8,145 bases of DNA from an uncultured Bacteroides sp. (GCA_905197435.1 CAJJYX010000152.1:1-8145), one strand, 5' to 3'; shown: positions 1-7,750, counted from the first letter of the stretch. Translations and numbers: made by a program. The notes: generated by a model not told the origin, from the letters alone.

Positions 1-2
1 CC

Positions 3-356
3 AAGAATCATATCGGGCAGACTGCCAAGGATAATATTGCGGAATACAAACGGCGATCTCCTGTGTGGCATGCGGAAAAGTTGAAAGATCCGTTGCTTAT
101 CTATACCAATACCAGTGATGATGATGTGAATGTGGTCGAGGTGGAATCAATGATCCGTGCTTTGAAAGCAGAAGGCAAAAAGTTTGAATATAAGATATTT
201 GAGCGCGCTCCCGGTGCGCATAGTTTTGACCGGTTGGATACTTATGAGTCAAGCAAGATTCGTCTGGGCATTTATAAGTTCATGGGCTGTTACCTGAAGC
301 CCAATAAACCATTCGGCTCAGTGAAAGAGTTGCGTAAGGCAGCTTATAAGTTCTGA
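3..356 (+). CDS. S9 family serine peptidase (prolyl oligopeptidase / DPP-type), 3' end only
   Basis: This is the C-terminal 117 residues of an alpha/beta-hydrolase peptidase; the start lies left of the window. The reading frame is open from base 3 to the TGA at 354-356. Visible residues fit the end of the S9 catalytic domain: the segment DPLLIYTNTSDDDVN (about residues 29-43 of the visible part) carries the usual acidic member of the catalytic triad, and PGAHSFDR (about 70-77) carries the triad His. Between them lies a helix of the form VVEVESMIRALKAEGKKFEY, typical of secreted Bacteroidota S9 peptidases that cleave peptides in the periplasm. The nucleophile Ser would be upstream and cannot be seen, nor can a signal peptide or beta-propeller. 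The GTG at 63 is an internal Val codon, not a start, because homologous-looking sequence continues upstream of it. A strong terminator follows, so this gene ends its own transcript. Confidence 0.85.
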   Translation, partial: KNHIGQTAKDNIAEYKRRSPVWHAEKLKDPLLIYTNTSDDDVNVVEVESMIRALKAEGKKFEYKIFERAPGAHSFDRLDTYESSKIRLGIYKFMGCYLKPNKPFGSVKELRKAAYKF

Positions 357-384
357 TAATTGATTAGGTAACAGGATGATGGCT

Positions 385-428
385 GGCTGGTTGCTTCCTT
401 TCTGTAATGGAGCAACCGGCCTTTTTAT
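385..428 (+). terminator. intrinsic terminator of the S9 peptidase gene
   Basis: An 11-bp stem pairs GGCTGGTTGCT (385-395) with AGCAACCGGCC (411-421), with one G-U wobble and a 15-base loop. It is followed directly by TTTTTAT (422-428). It lies 28 bases after the peptidase stop codon. The form is that of a Rho-independent terminator on the plus strand; the minus strand has no matching T-run. Confidence 0.88.
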
Positions 429-635
429 GACTCTTCGGATAGATAAAAACGAATGAATATGCGTCTTGTATAAAAGATAAGTGGAAATATGGATAAAGTG
501 TACGGATGGTAAGCGATAATTAGGGCCTGATGAATAATTGGGGCGAAGTGTGCTATTTTTTTGTTCGATGCAGTATTTTGTCTGTCCAAGCATTTCATAT
601 ATAGACTATTGTTTTAAAACTAATATTATTTGCTT
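429..635 (+). other. intergenic leader upstream of the serpin gene
   Basis: About 200 AT-rich bases between the terminator and the serpin ATG. The serpin promoter should lie here, but no match to the Bacteroides -33/-7 consensus is convincing: TATTTTG at 574-580 and TATTATTTG at 624-632 are each one base off the TAnnTTTG spacing, and the latter is too close to the start. No Shine-Dalgarno site precedes the ATG, as is usual in Bacteroides. No further gene, RNA or repeat is seen. Confidence 0.4.
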
Positions 636-1871
636 ATGCTTAAGAAAACAATTGCTGCATTGAGTCTGCTTTGTATCCTTGCAGCCTGCCCAAGTGATGA
701 TAATTTTTCGTCACAACCCAAACCTCGCAAAGACATTTCTCTTACCCGTGCCGAACAGGAAATGACGGATATGGGGACTGATTTTGCTTTTCGTTTCTTC
801 AGTCAGGTTTGTAAGACTGAAAACAAACATCCTAACTTGTTTATTTCACCTTTGAGTGCTACTCTTTGTTTGTCCATGATTACCAATGGGGCGACCAACA
901 ACACTTTGGAGGAAATGAAAACGGTTTTGGGATTTTCAGATTATTCGTTGGAAGAAATGAATAATTATAATCAGAAGCTGGTTTCTGCTCTGCTTGAGTT
1001 GGATAATACCACTCGGTTGGGGATTGCCAATTCTATTTGGATAAAGCAAGGGTTCGGGGTGTATGACGACTTTGTCAATGTAAATAAAAAGGTTTATGAT
1101 GCACAGGTGAAGGAACTGGACTTTGCCTCTCCCAATGCCAAGAACATTATAAACGGCTGGTGCGCTGAGAAGACGAATAATTGTATAAAGGAGGTTTTAA
1201 AGGAAATTCCCGAGGATGCACGTCTTTATTTGTTAAATGCTCTCTATTTCAAGGGAATCTGGAAGAATCAGTTCAAGAAATCGGATACGGAATCAGAGCA
1301 GTTTACAAATGCGGATGGAAGCCGGGCGACTGTATATATGATGAATATGTCCGGAGAACGCTTTAACTATGCGGAAAATGAATATTTCTCCATGGCTGAG
1401 TTCCCTTATGGCAATGAAGCTTTTAGTATGGTAGTGCTTTTGCCGGCTGAAGGAAAATCTTTGGAAGAATGTTTGCCGCAACTGACGGATGAGCATTGGC
1501 GTGAGTGGAGCAATACTTTGTCGAATGCAACGCTGAATGTCAAGCTACCACGGTTTGAAATGGAATATGACAAGGATTTGATAGCAGATATGCAGGAAAT
1601 GGGGATGAAAGATGCTTTCGACGGAATGCATGCCGATTTCTCTAATATGTCTGCTGCAGACTTATTTGTTGGTCTATTGCAGCAATATACCTATGTGAAG
1701 GTAGATGAAGAGGGGACGGAAGCTGCGGCTGTAACAATCGGAGGAATGAGCTTGACAGCTTTTGGTCCGAGTGTGGCAATTCCTTTTTACGTGAATCGTC
1801 CTTTTGTTTTCTTGATAAAGGAGAAGAGTACGGGAGTCATTCTGTTTATGGGTAAAGTTACGAAATTATAA
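636..1871 (+). CDS. serpin family serine-protease inhibitor, lipoprotein
   Basis: Serpins trap target proteases by insertion of a cleaved reactive-centre loop. I chose ATG 636, giving 411 residues; the in-frame TTG at 630 adds only two residues and is less likely. Residues 1-18 form a lipoprotein signal ending in LAAC, with Cys18 as the lipidated residue, so the protein should be membrane-anchored, facing the periplasm or the outside. Family signatures: NALYFKGIWKNQF (201-213), AFSMVVLLP (262-270), the hinge DEEGTEAAAVT (357-367), and FYVNRPFVFLI (384-394), which fits the PROSITE serpin pattern, then a C-terminal TGVILFMGKV strand. The hinge has Gly at P15, Thr at P14, three Ala at P12-P10 and Thr at P8, the form found in inhibitory rather than substrate-type serpins. 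Bacterial serpins are sporadic; Tannerella miropin is a known relative in the phylum. The target protease is unknown; protection from host or community proteases is an inference. The neighbouring S9 peptidase has its own terminator, so a functional pair is not shown. Confidence 0.95.
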   Translation: MLKKTIAALSLLCILAACPSDDNFSSQPKPRKDISLTRAEQEMTDMGTDFAFRFFSQVCKTENKHPNLFISPLSATLCLSMITNGATNNTLEEMKTVLGFSDYSLEEMNNYNQKLVSALLELDNTTRLGIANSIWIKQGFGVYDDFVNVNKKVYDAQVKELDFASPNAKNIINGWCAEKTNNCIKEVLKEIPEDARLYLLNALYFKGIWKNQFKKSDTESEQFTNADGSRATVYMMNMSGERFNYAENEYFSMAEFPYGNEAFSMVVLLPAEGKSLEECLPQLTDEHWREWSNTLSNATLNVKLPRFEMEYDKDLIADMQEMGMKDAFDGMHADFSNMSAADLFVGLLQQYTYVKVDEEGTEAAAVTIGGMSLTAFGPSVAIPFYVNRPFVFLIKEKSTGVILFMGKVTKL

Positions 1872-1894
1872 CTGGAGCATATTGAAAGAAAAGG

Positions 1895-1992
1895 TAAATG
1901 TGTCAAAGTCCTTATAGGTATCTCATTCTGTCATGCAGAGTGAAGCATCTATTCCCCTCCTCACAGAGTAGATTTGGGCTTTGACACATTTA
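1895..1992. repeat. long palindromic element with two inner hairpins; probable bidirectional terminator
   Basis: Outer arms of 17 bp pair TAAATGTGTCAAAGTCC (1895-1911) with GGGCTTTGACACATTTA (1976-1992), with a single T-G wobble. The 64-base interior itself folds: TCATTCTG (1923-1930) with CAGAGTGA (1936-1943) around a 5-base loop, and ATCTA (1947-1951) with TAGAT (1969-1973). The result would be a branched, cruciform-like structure. The flanks are T-rich on the plus strand to the right and A-rich to the left, so each strand has a stem followed by a T-rich tract. It sits 23 bases after the serpin stop and 11 bases after the minus-strand channel gene stop, so it can end both convergent transcripts. 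The elaborate interior is more than a terminator needs, which suggests a dispersed repeat element; copy number cannot be judged from one window. Confidence 0.75.
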
Positions 1993-2003
1993 TTCTCCTT
2001 TCT

Positions 2004-3230
2004 TTATAACCGGCTCTTGTATATCTGTGCCATGGCCTTCTGATACTGGTTTTCCAGTTGCAGGAGGTTTGACTTGCTTTGATAGACCACCGATATTTCA
2101 ACGAAGTATTCAATCATGCTGATTTGTCCCCCCATAAGTGCTTGTTTCAGCAGGGCGAGGTCTTGCTGTTGATGGAAAGTACGTTCATATTCCTCCATGG
2201 AAGCATGCAGGTTGCGCGCCTCTTCGTAGAGCTGCCACAAGGCGGAACTGGTTTGCAGTGCGGCATTCTCCTTTTGATAGTCTATATTGAGCGCTTGTGT
2301 CTTGGCAATTTTTACCTTGTTGCGGTTCTCAAAAAGCGGAAAAGAGAAGCCTACTACCACACCGTTCAGCGGATGTCCCGATTCTGTATTCCTACGATAA
2401 CCCAGTTCCAGTTTGGGCAGCCAACCTTGTTTGCTTACCGAAATCTGTTTTCGGGCAGCGGAACTTTCGCCTTGCAGGGATTGCAGGGTAGGGTCGGTGG
2501 CCAGCAGTTCGTCGGTCAGCAGGTGGAAGTCTGCCGGCAATGGTACTGCCGGATACTCTGTCAATCCGAGTGCTTGGGCGTTGGGGGTTACACCGGGCAA
2601 GGGACGTCCCGGCGTGAGCGGCTGGTTTCCATTGAGGGCAAGCAGCTCTTTCAGTTTGTTGCTCAATGCCGTCTGGTTCATGCGGGCTTCTGTGCGTACA
2701 TTCAGTAACTCCAGGTTGATTTTGTTGGTTTCCAGGGCATTGGCATCTCCCGTCTTCAGGCGTTGGGTATACATGGCCGATAGTTCTTCTGCATTCTTCA
2801 GCCGTTCGTCAAGCAAAGTCTGTTGACGTTGTAGCATGATGATGTCCAGACATACTTCCTTCGCTTGTAGCAATATCTGCTGGCGGAAAGCGGTGGCTTG
2901 TGCATCCAGTGCATTTGTTTTGAGGCGGTTCATCTTTCCTCGGGTGGCATAAAGCGTGGGGAAGTCGAAACTTTGCGAGATAATCAGTTCACCGACAGTC
3001 TCGTCACTGTTCTTGGAGTCCCAAAGGTGGGCGTATGACAGTGTGGGGTCGGAGAGGTTGTTGTTGGTCTTGTTCTCCAGTTTTTGTGAGGAAATAAGGT
3101 GGGAGTTAGCCTGCAACTCTTTGTTGTTGGCCTCTATCTGCCGGAGCACGGCATCAATGCCGGATGTTTGTGCGCTCATCCCCGTAATAGCGAGGATGGC
3201 AGCGCTGAATATAAAAAATCTTTTATTCAT
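2004..3230 (-). CDS. TolC/CzcC-type outer membrane efflux channel
   Basis: Outer membrane factor of the tripartite efflux complex, forming the trimeric channel through the outer membrane and periplasm. It has 408 residues, the normal size for the OEP (outer membrane efflux protein) family. Residues 1-20 form a Sec signal peptide, with likely cleavage after MSA at 20. There is no lipobox, unlike CusC of E. coli. Two OEP halves follow: the first, about 25-200, contains SFDFPTLYATRGK (87-99) and long amphipathic helices; the second, about 235-405, contains FSFPLFENRNKVKIAK (295-310) and the helix running through LLQLENQYQKAMAQIY near the end. Position and repeats match CzcC-like channels. The ATG at 3230-3228 overlaps the last 8 bases of the pump gene, so the two are probably translationally coupled. 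The gene is last in the operon and ends at the 1895-1992 palindrome. Confidence 0.93.
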   Translation of the reverse strand: MNKRFFIFSAAILAITGMSAQTSGIDAVLRQIEANNKELQANSHLISSQKLENKTNNNLSDPTLSYAHLWDSKNSDETVGELIISQSFDFPTLYATRGKMNRLKTNALDAQATAFRQQILLQAKEVCLDIIMLQRQQTLLDERLKNAEELSAMYTQRLKTGDANALETNKINLELLNVRTEARMNQTALSNKLKELLALNGNQPLTPGRPLPGVTPNAQALGLTEYPAVPLPADFHLLTDELLATDPTLQSLQGESSAARKQISVSKQGWLPKLELGYRRNTESGHPLNGVVVGFSFPLFENRNKVKIAKTQALNIDYQKENAALQTSSALWQLYEEARNLHASMEEYERTFHQQQDLALLKQALMGGQISMIEYFVEISVVYQSKSNLLQLENQYQKAMAQIYKSRL

Positions 3231-6200
3231 TGTCTGACGTTTTAGGTTGTTGGCTACGGTGCATCATCAGGTAAACAATCGGAATGATGAAACCGTTCAG
3301 GAACGTGGATGTTAAAAGGCCGCCCAGGATAACCTTGGCCATCGGGCTCTGTATCTCGTTGCCCGGCAAGTCGCCACTGAGAGCCAACGGGATAAGTGCC
3401 AATGCACTGGATAGGGCGGTCATCAGAATCGGATTCAGACGGTCGAGCGAACCGCGTATGACGCTGTCATAGACGCTATAGCCTTCTTCTTGCTGCAAGT
3501 GATTGTAATGACTGATGAGCAGCATTCCATTTCGGGTGGCGATACCGAACAGCGAGATGAAACCGATGATAGCAGGAATACTTACTTCTCCCGTAGTGAT
3601 GAGCAGGGCGAATACACCACCTATCAATGCCAAAGGCAGGTTGATAAGGATAATGGCGCTCTCCTTCACACTGCGGAATTCATGGTAGAGCAGCAGGAAT
3701 ATCACCACGATGGACATGAACGAAGTCAGTGCCAGTGTGCGGCTTGCAGCCTGCTCGCTTTCAAATTGTCCGCCATATTCAATGTGGTATCCTTCCGGTA
3801 GTTTGATTCGTGCGTCTACTTGGGCTTGTATATCGTTGACTACGCTTCGCAGGTCGCGGTCGGCCACGTTGGCGGAGATGACGATTTTACGCTTTACATT
3901 CTCGCGGCTGATGGTGTTCGGACCCATGGCCGAGCGGATTTCCGCTACATAGTTCAGTGGAATTTTTTGTCCGTCGCCCGTATCAATCATCAAGTTGCGG
4001 ATTTTTTCCATTTCGTCGCGCAAGTCGTCCTTCACACGTACTGTCAGGTCGAAGCTCTTTCCCTTTTCGTAAACCTGGGAGACGGCTTCGCCGGCCAGGC
4101 AGACATTGACAAACTCCGAAAAATCGGGCAGTGAAATGCCGTATTTGGCAAGCATTTCCCGTTTTGGTGAAATGACGAGCTGCGGACGCTCAATCTGTTG
4201 TTCTACGTTCAGGTCGGCAATACCGGGAATACTCTGGATAGTGTTCTTGATTTCATTACCCAAAGAGAACATGCGGTTTAAATCATCACCAAACAGTTTG
4301 ATGGCAATATTCGCCTTTGTACCGGAAAGCATAGCGTCTATGCGGTGGCTGATAGGCTGGCCAATTTCCACGTTTGCCCCAACAATGGTGCCCAGCTTTT
4401 CGCGGACTTCTGCCACGAGTTCGCTGCGTGAACGGTCTTTCAACTCAAACGGGGCTTCAATCTCAGAGACATTTACACCCAGAGCGTGTTCGTCCAGTTC
4501 GGCACGTCCCGTTTTGCGGGCCACAGTCTGTATTTCGGGGATGGAGAGCAGCAATTCTTCGGCACGGTGTCCCATCTTGTCGCTTTCTTCCAGGGAGATT
4601 CCCGGAAGTGAGGAGATATTGATGGTGAACGAACCTTCATTGAAGGGTGGCAGGAACGAGCGACCCAAAGTAAAGAAACAACCGAGTGCTACTACAAACA
4701 GGCAGATGGTTCCTCCCAGTACTTCTTTCTTATGTCCCAATACGAAGGTCAGTGCCGCACCATACCATTGTTTCATTTTACGTGCCACGGCAGAGTCACC
4801 GTTTGCATTGTCCTTTCCCTTTATCTTTTCTTTTCCCAGCAGATAGGAGCAAAGTACCGGCGTTACGGTCAGTGCCACAACAGTCGAAGCTGCCAACGCC
4901 ACGATGAACGCAATGCCCAGCGGTACCAGCATTCTACCCTCCATGCCACTCAGGAAGAACAGAGGCACGAAACTGACAATGATTATCAGCGTTGAATTGA
5001 GGATAGGCATACGTACTTCTTTCGATGCATTGAACACTACTTCCAATATCGGCAATTGTTCTTCGGCAGGTTTCAGGCGGTTTTCCCGTAAGCGCTTGTA
5101 GACATTCTCTACATCTACGATGGCATCATCTACCAGCGAACCGATGGCGATAGCCATACCTCCCAGACTCATGGTGTTTATCGTGAAGCCCATATAGTGC
5201 AGGGCAAGGATGGAAGTAATCAGGGACAAAGGCAGTGTTACCAGCGAGATGACCGTGGTGCGCACATTGGCAAGGAACAGGAAAAGTACGATGACTACAA
5301 ATATACCTCCCTCCAATAAAGATTCCTGTACATTTCCTATAGAGCTTTCAATGAAGCGGCTTTGACGGAAGATGTCCGTAGATACCTTTACGTCAGCCGG
5401 TAGATTTTTCTGCAGGTCTTGCAGGGAAGCTTCCAGTTTGTCTGTAAGCTCCAGCGTACTTGTAGCGGGTTGCTTGGTGACCGTCAGCAGCACGGCGTGC
5501 TTGCCGCGCTCCGATGCAGTGCCCAGTTTCGGAAGTTTGGCTCCTATTTGCACGTCGGCAATGTCTTCCAGCAGAATGGGAGCATTGGAAACGCTGTTGC
5601 TCCGTACCACAGCCTTAGCTATTTGGTCTATTTTGTCGGTAGACAATACGCCGCGTACGATGTATTCGTTGCCATACTCATAGAGAACTCCACCATTAGC
5701 GTTCAGATTCATTTCGCGGGTGGTATTCATCACCTCGCTTAATGTCACTCCGTAGTGGCGCATCCGCTCCGGGTCCAGTTGCACTTGATATTCCTTGATG
5801 TCACCACCCAATACGGCAACTTGTGCCACACCGCCCGTAGAGAGCAGGCGGGGACGTATGGTCCAGTCGGCAATGGTACGTAAATCCAGCATGGAGGTTG
5901 AATCTGCCGTCAGACCCACAATCAGCATCTCACCAAGGATGGAAGATTGTGGCCCCAGTGTCGGCTTGCCTACATTGGCCGGTAGGGATTCGCTGACGAC
6001 TGCCAGCTTCTCACTGACAATCTGCCGGGCCAGATAGATATCCGTATCCCAGTCGAATTCTACCCAGACTACGGAAAAACCGTTCGTAGAGGAAGAACGT
6101 ACACGGCGCACATCCGTTGCACCGTTCACAGCCGTTTCTACGGGAAAAGTGACCAGTTGTTCCACTTCCTCTGCCGCCATGCCGTTTGCTTCGGTCATGA

Positions 6201-6345
6201 TGACCACTGTCGGCGCATTGAGGTCAGGGAACACATCCACTTCCGTATGCATGGCGGTATAAGTACCGCCAATCAGCAACAGCACTGATGCCACCAGCAC
6301 CAAGATGCGGTTCTGAAGAGAAAAATGTATTATTTTGTTTAACAT
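3223..6345 (-). CDS. HME-type RND heavy-metal efflux pump (CusA/CzcA family)
   Basis: Inner membrane proton-driven pump that expels metal ions through the adaptor and channel. I start it at ATG 6345 (1040 residues, MLNKIIHFSLQNR), the usual family N-terminus; the extra 8 codons back to the TTG at 6369 come from a repeat and are rejected. The family features are TM1 at about 13-32, VFPDLNAP at 38-45, TM2-TM6 at about 345-500, a second porter and docking domain from about 570, and TM7-TM12 in the last 200 residues. TM4 reads MAIAIGSLVDDAIVDVENV (397-415): Asp406 and Glu413 match the proton-relay pair of CusA (D405, E412) and CzcA (D408, E415), while Ala400 replaces the first Asp of the CzcA DFG motif. 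In the periplasmic cleft, KTGRAELDEHALGVNVSEIE (611-630) is of the CzcA rather than the CusA kind. The metal is undecided: divalent ions (Zn, Co, Ni, Cd) seem somewhat likelier than Cu/Ag. It overlaps the channel gene by 8 bases. Confidence 0.95.
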   Translation of the reverse strand: MLNKIIHFSLQNRILVLVASVLLLIGGTYTAMHTEVDVFPDLNAPTVVIMTEANGMAAEEVEQLVTFPVETAVNGATDVRRVRSSSTNGFSVVWVEFDWDTDIYLARQIVSEKLAVVSESLPANVGKPTLGPQSSILGEMLIVGLTADSTSMLDLRTIADWTIRPRLLSTGGVAQVAVLGGDIKEYQVQLDPERMRHYGVTLSEVMNTTREMNLNANGGVLYEYGNEYIVRGVLSTDKIDQIAKAVVRSNSVSNAPILLEDIADVQIGAKLPKLGTASERGKHAVLLTVTKQPATSTLELTDKLEASLQDLQKNLPADVKVSTDIFRQSRFIESSIGNVQESLLEGGIFVVIVLFLFLANVRTTVISLVTLPLSLITSILALHYMGFTINTMSLGGMAIAIGSLVDDAIVDVENVYKRLRENRLKPAEEQLPILEVVFNASKEVRMPILNSTLIIIVSFVPLFFLSGMEGRMLVPLGIAFIVALAASTVVALTVTPVLCSYLLGKEKIKGKDNANGDSAVARKMKQWYGAALTFVLGHKKEVLGGTICLFVVALGCFFTLGRSFLPPFNEGSFTINISSLPGISLEESDKMGHRAEELLLSIPEIQTVARKTGRAELDEHALGVNVSEIEAPFELKDRSRSELVAEVREKLGTIVGANVEIGQPISHRIDAMLSGTKANIAIKLFGDDLNRMFSLGNEIKNTIQSIPGIADLNVEQQIERPQLVISPKREMLAKYGISLPDFSEFVNVCLAGEAVSQVYEKGKSFDLTVRVKDDLRDEMEKIRNLMIDTGDGQKIPLNYVAEIRSAMGPNTISRENVKRKIVISANVADRDLRSVVNDIQAQVDARIKLPEGYHIEYGGQFESEQAASRTLALTSFMSIVVIFLLLYHEFRSVKESAIILINLPLALIGGVFALLITTGEVSIPAIIGFISLFGIATRNGMLLISHYNHLQQEEGYSVYDSVIRGSLDRLNPILMTALSSALALIPLALSGDLPGNEIQSPMAKVILGGLLTSTFLNGFIIPIVYLMMHRSQQPKTSDNE

Positions 6346-6466
6346 AATGGTAAATGTGCTAATGTGCAAATGTGCTAATATGCTAATTGGCTGCGCTGTG
6401 GGTATGGTGCGTTATTACGTGCACAGGCAATTGGCACATTGGTATATTGCAACATTGAATAATTAA
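6346..6466 (-). repeat. period-8 repeat within an imperfect inverted repeat, between adaptor and pump genes
   Basis: This 121-base gap inside the operon contains about four and a half units of an 8-bp repeat at 6352-6391: AAATGTGC, TAATGTGC, AAATGTGC, TAATATGC, TAATTGGC. The right side, 6421-6456, carries the same kind of units on the opposite strand (CAATTGCC, CAATGTGC, then AATATAC and AATGTTGC when read as reverse complement), so the two sides form a long, interrupted inverted repeat around about 6400-6421. The minus-strand transcript could fold here between the adaptor stop and the pump start. No promoter consensus stands out. From memory, similar AATGTGC-type repeats are common in Bacteroides intergenic DNA; this was not checked. 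Confidence 0.6.
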
Positions 6467-7705
6467 TTAGTGTTCATGGCTATGTGCCGGAATAGCGTTC
6501 GTTGCCGATGCCAGTTTCACTTGATAGGCTCCTTGGGTTACGACACGATCACCTGCTTTTATGCCGGAAAGGATTTGTACGCTTTCGCCACTGTCGGCAC
6601 CCAGGGTGACAAGCTGCTTTTTGTAACCTTCCTCATCCAGTTGGAGGTAGACAAAGAAACTGCCCTGCTCCTCGGTAAGTGCACTGTGGGGGAGAGACAA
6701 TACATTCTCCATCGGTGAGGATAATAAGAATACTTCTACAAATGAGCCGGGAATAATGTCTCCTTTATTGTTGAATTCAAAAGTTACCGGCACGTAATAT
6801 CCGTTTTCGCCAGAAGCCTTTCCATAAGAAAGTATACGTCCGTCCAACTCTTTCAATGTATACACCTTATTATTATAGGGAGTACAGAAATTGGCGGAGC
6901 CAATGCTACTTAGGTAGGGATAATACTTCTCGGACACATCTGCACGCAGAAAAAGCTTCCGGTTCTGGGTGATGCTCACCAATGGCTGGCCGACACTGAC
7001 ATAGTCTCCTTCTTTCACCAACAGATTCTTTACGTAACCGCTGATGGGAGAAACTACCGCTTGGCCACTTGCCGAATGGTTCTTTGCCACTGCTTCATAG
7101 CTGATACGGGCATTCTCGTAAGTCTGTTCGGCTTGTGCAAACTCCTTTTCGGATACGATTTTGTTGCTTACAAGCGCCTTCATACGCTCGTATTCTTTCT
7201 TGGAAACCTCGTAGGCTATCCGAGCCTTTTGCACCGGATCACCGTCGGCCATGTTCTTGGATGACAATATCACCAAAGGTGTACCTTTGCTGACACTCAT
7301 GCCCTCGATAACTTTTCCACGGAAAGTTACTACACCTGCCACTGTTGCTACAGCAACGCTTTCGTCTCCTTGTGCTGCCATTACCTGGCCGCTGGTTTTT
7401 ATAACTTGATGGAAAATTCCTGGTTCTACAACATTGGATTTTACTCCGGCAGCCTGCGCCTTGGCGGGGGGCAGAATGATTTCGTCACTATGTCCGGCTG
7501 CTACTACTTCACCGTGGTCATGTCCATCGTGGTTGTGTTCGTCACCTTCGTGATTGTGGTCTTCGCCCTCATGATCATGATCGCAACCTTCGTGCTCATG
7601 CTTTTCTGTTTCATGATTGTGACCTTCGTGTCCGTCTCCGGATTTACTATTGCAGGAACCCAATAGGAATAGACCCATGACTCCCATAAAAAGAATTTTT
7701 TTCAT
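6467..7705 (-). CDS. His-rich RND periplasmic adaptor lipoprotein (CzcB/CusB type)
   Basis: Membrane fusion protein that links the RND pump to the outer membrane channel; 412 residues. The lipobox LLGSC places the lipidated Cys at 18. Residues 26-64 are a metal-binding-like tract with 13 His, many Asp/Glu and one Cys (Cys41), built of HDH, HNH and HEG units. The adaptor core follows: first lipoyl half about 105-150, an alpha-helical hairpin about 155-208 (VQKARIAYEVSKKEYERM onward), the second lipoyl half VVSPISGYVKNLLVKEGDYV (217-236), the beta-barrel to about 330, and the membrane-proximal domain to about 400. The C-terminus ends in a further His cluster, HSHEH (408-412). The ATG at 7705 is preceded by A-rich sequence without Shine-Dalgarno, and by a -7 box at 7748-7741. 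It is the first gene of the operon. The His tract may capture or sense metal at the complex; this is inferred from composition. Confidence 0.94.
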   Translation of the reverse strand: MKKILFMGVMGLFLLGSCNSKSGDGHEGHNHETEKHEHEGCDHDHEGEDHNHEGDEHNHDGHDHGEVVAAGHSDEIILPPAKAQAAGVKSNVVEPGIFHQVIKTSGQVMAAQGDESVAVATVAGVVTFRGKVIEGMSVSKGTPLVILSSKNMADGDPVQKARIAYEVSKKEYERMKALVSNKIVSEKEFAQAEQTYENARISYEAVAKNHSASGQAVVSPISGYVKNLLVKEGDYVSVGQPLVSITQNRKLFLRADVSEKYYPYLSSIGSANFCTPYNNKVYTLKELDGRILSYGKASGENGYYVPVTFEFNNKGDIIPGSFVEVFLLSSPMENVLSLPHSALTEEQGSFFVYLQLDEEGYKKQLVTLGADSGESVQILSGIKAGDRVVTQGAYQVKLASATNAIPAHSHEH

Positions 7706-7740
7706 GATGATATTTTTATGTTCTTACTTTTATCTGTGTG

Positions 7741-7748
7741 CAAAATTA
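7741..7748 (-). promoter_or_regulatory. -7 box of the efflux operon promoter (Bacteroides type)
   Basis: Read on the minus strand the box is TAATTTTG, an exact match to the Bacteroides sigma-ABfr -7 consensus TAnnTTTG. It lies 35 bases before the adaptor ATG, so a start of transcription near 7735 would leave a leader of roughly 30 bases. A -33 TTTG is not clear at the usual 19-21-base spacing; the best candidates (TTTA, TTG) fall inside the terminator hairpin just upstream. No palindromic operator is evident. Confidence 0.62.
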
Positions 7749-7750
7749 GA

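Noticed and set aside
574..580. TATTTTG as the -7 box of the serpin promoter
   Set aside because: It is one base short of TAnnTTTG and has no well-placed -33 element.
318..593. Minus-strand open frame of 91 codons
   Set aside because: It runs through the intrinsic terminator at 385-426 and into the peptidase gene, and its product has no recognisable domain; it looks like chance.
4106..4846. Plus-strand open frame of 246 codons, and other plus-strand frames at 2079-2708, 3490-4134 and 5372-5742
   Set aside because: They are antisense to the well-conserved pump and channel genes and have low-complexity Ser/Arg- or Cys-rich products typical of shadow frames.
6346..6369. Upstream TTG start of the pump, adding eight residues
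   Set aside because: The added codons lie in the period-8 repeat, and the ATG at 6345 gives the usual family N-terminus.
6352..6391. Short tandem repeat as a possible CRISPR array
   Set aside because: The units are 8 bp and contiguous with no spacers, and no cas gene is near.
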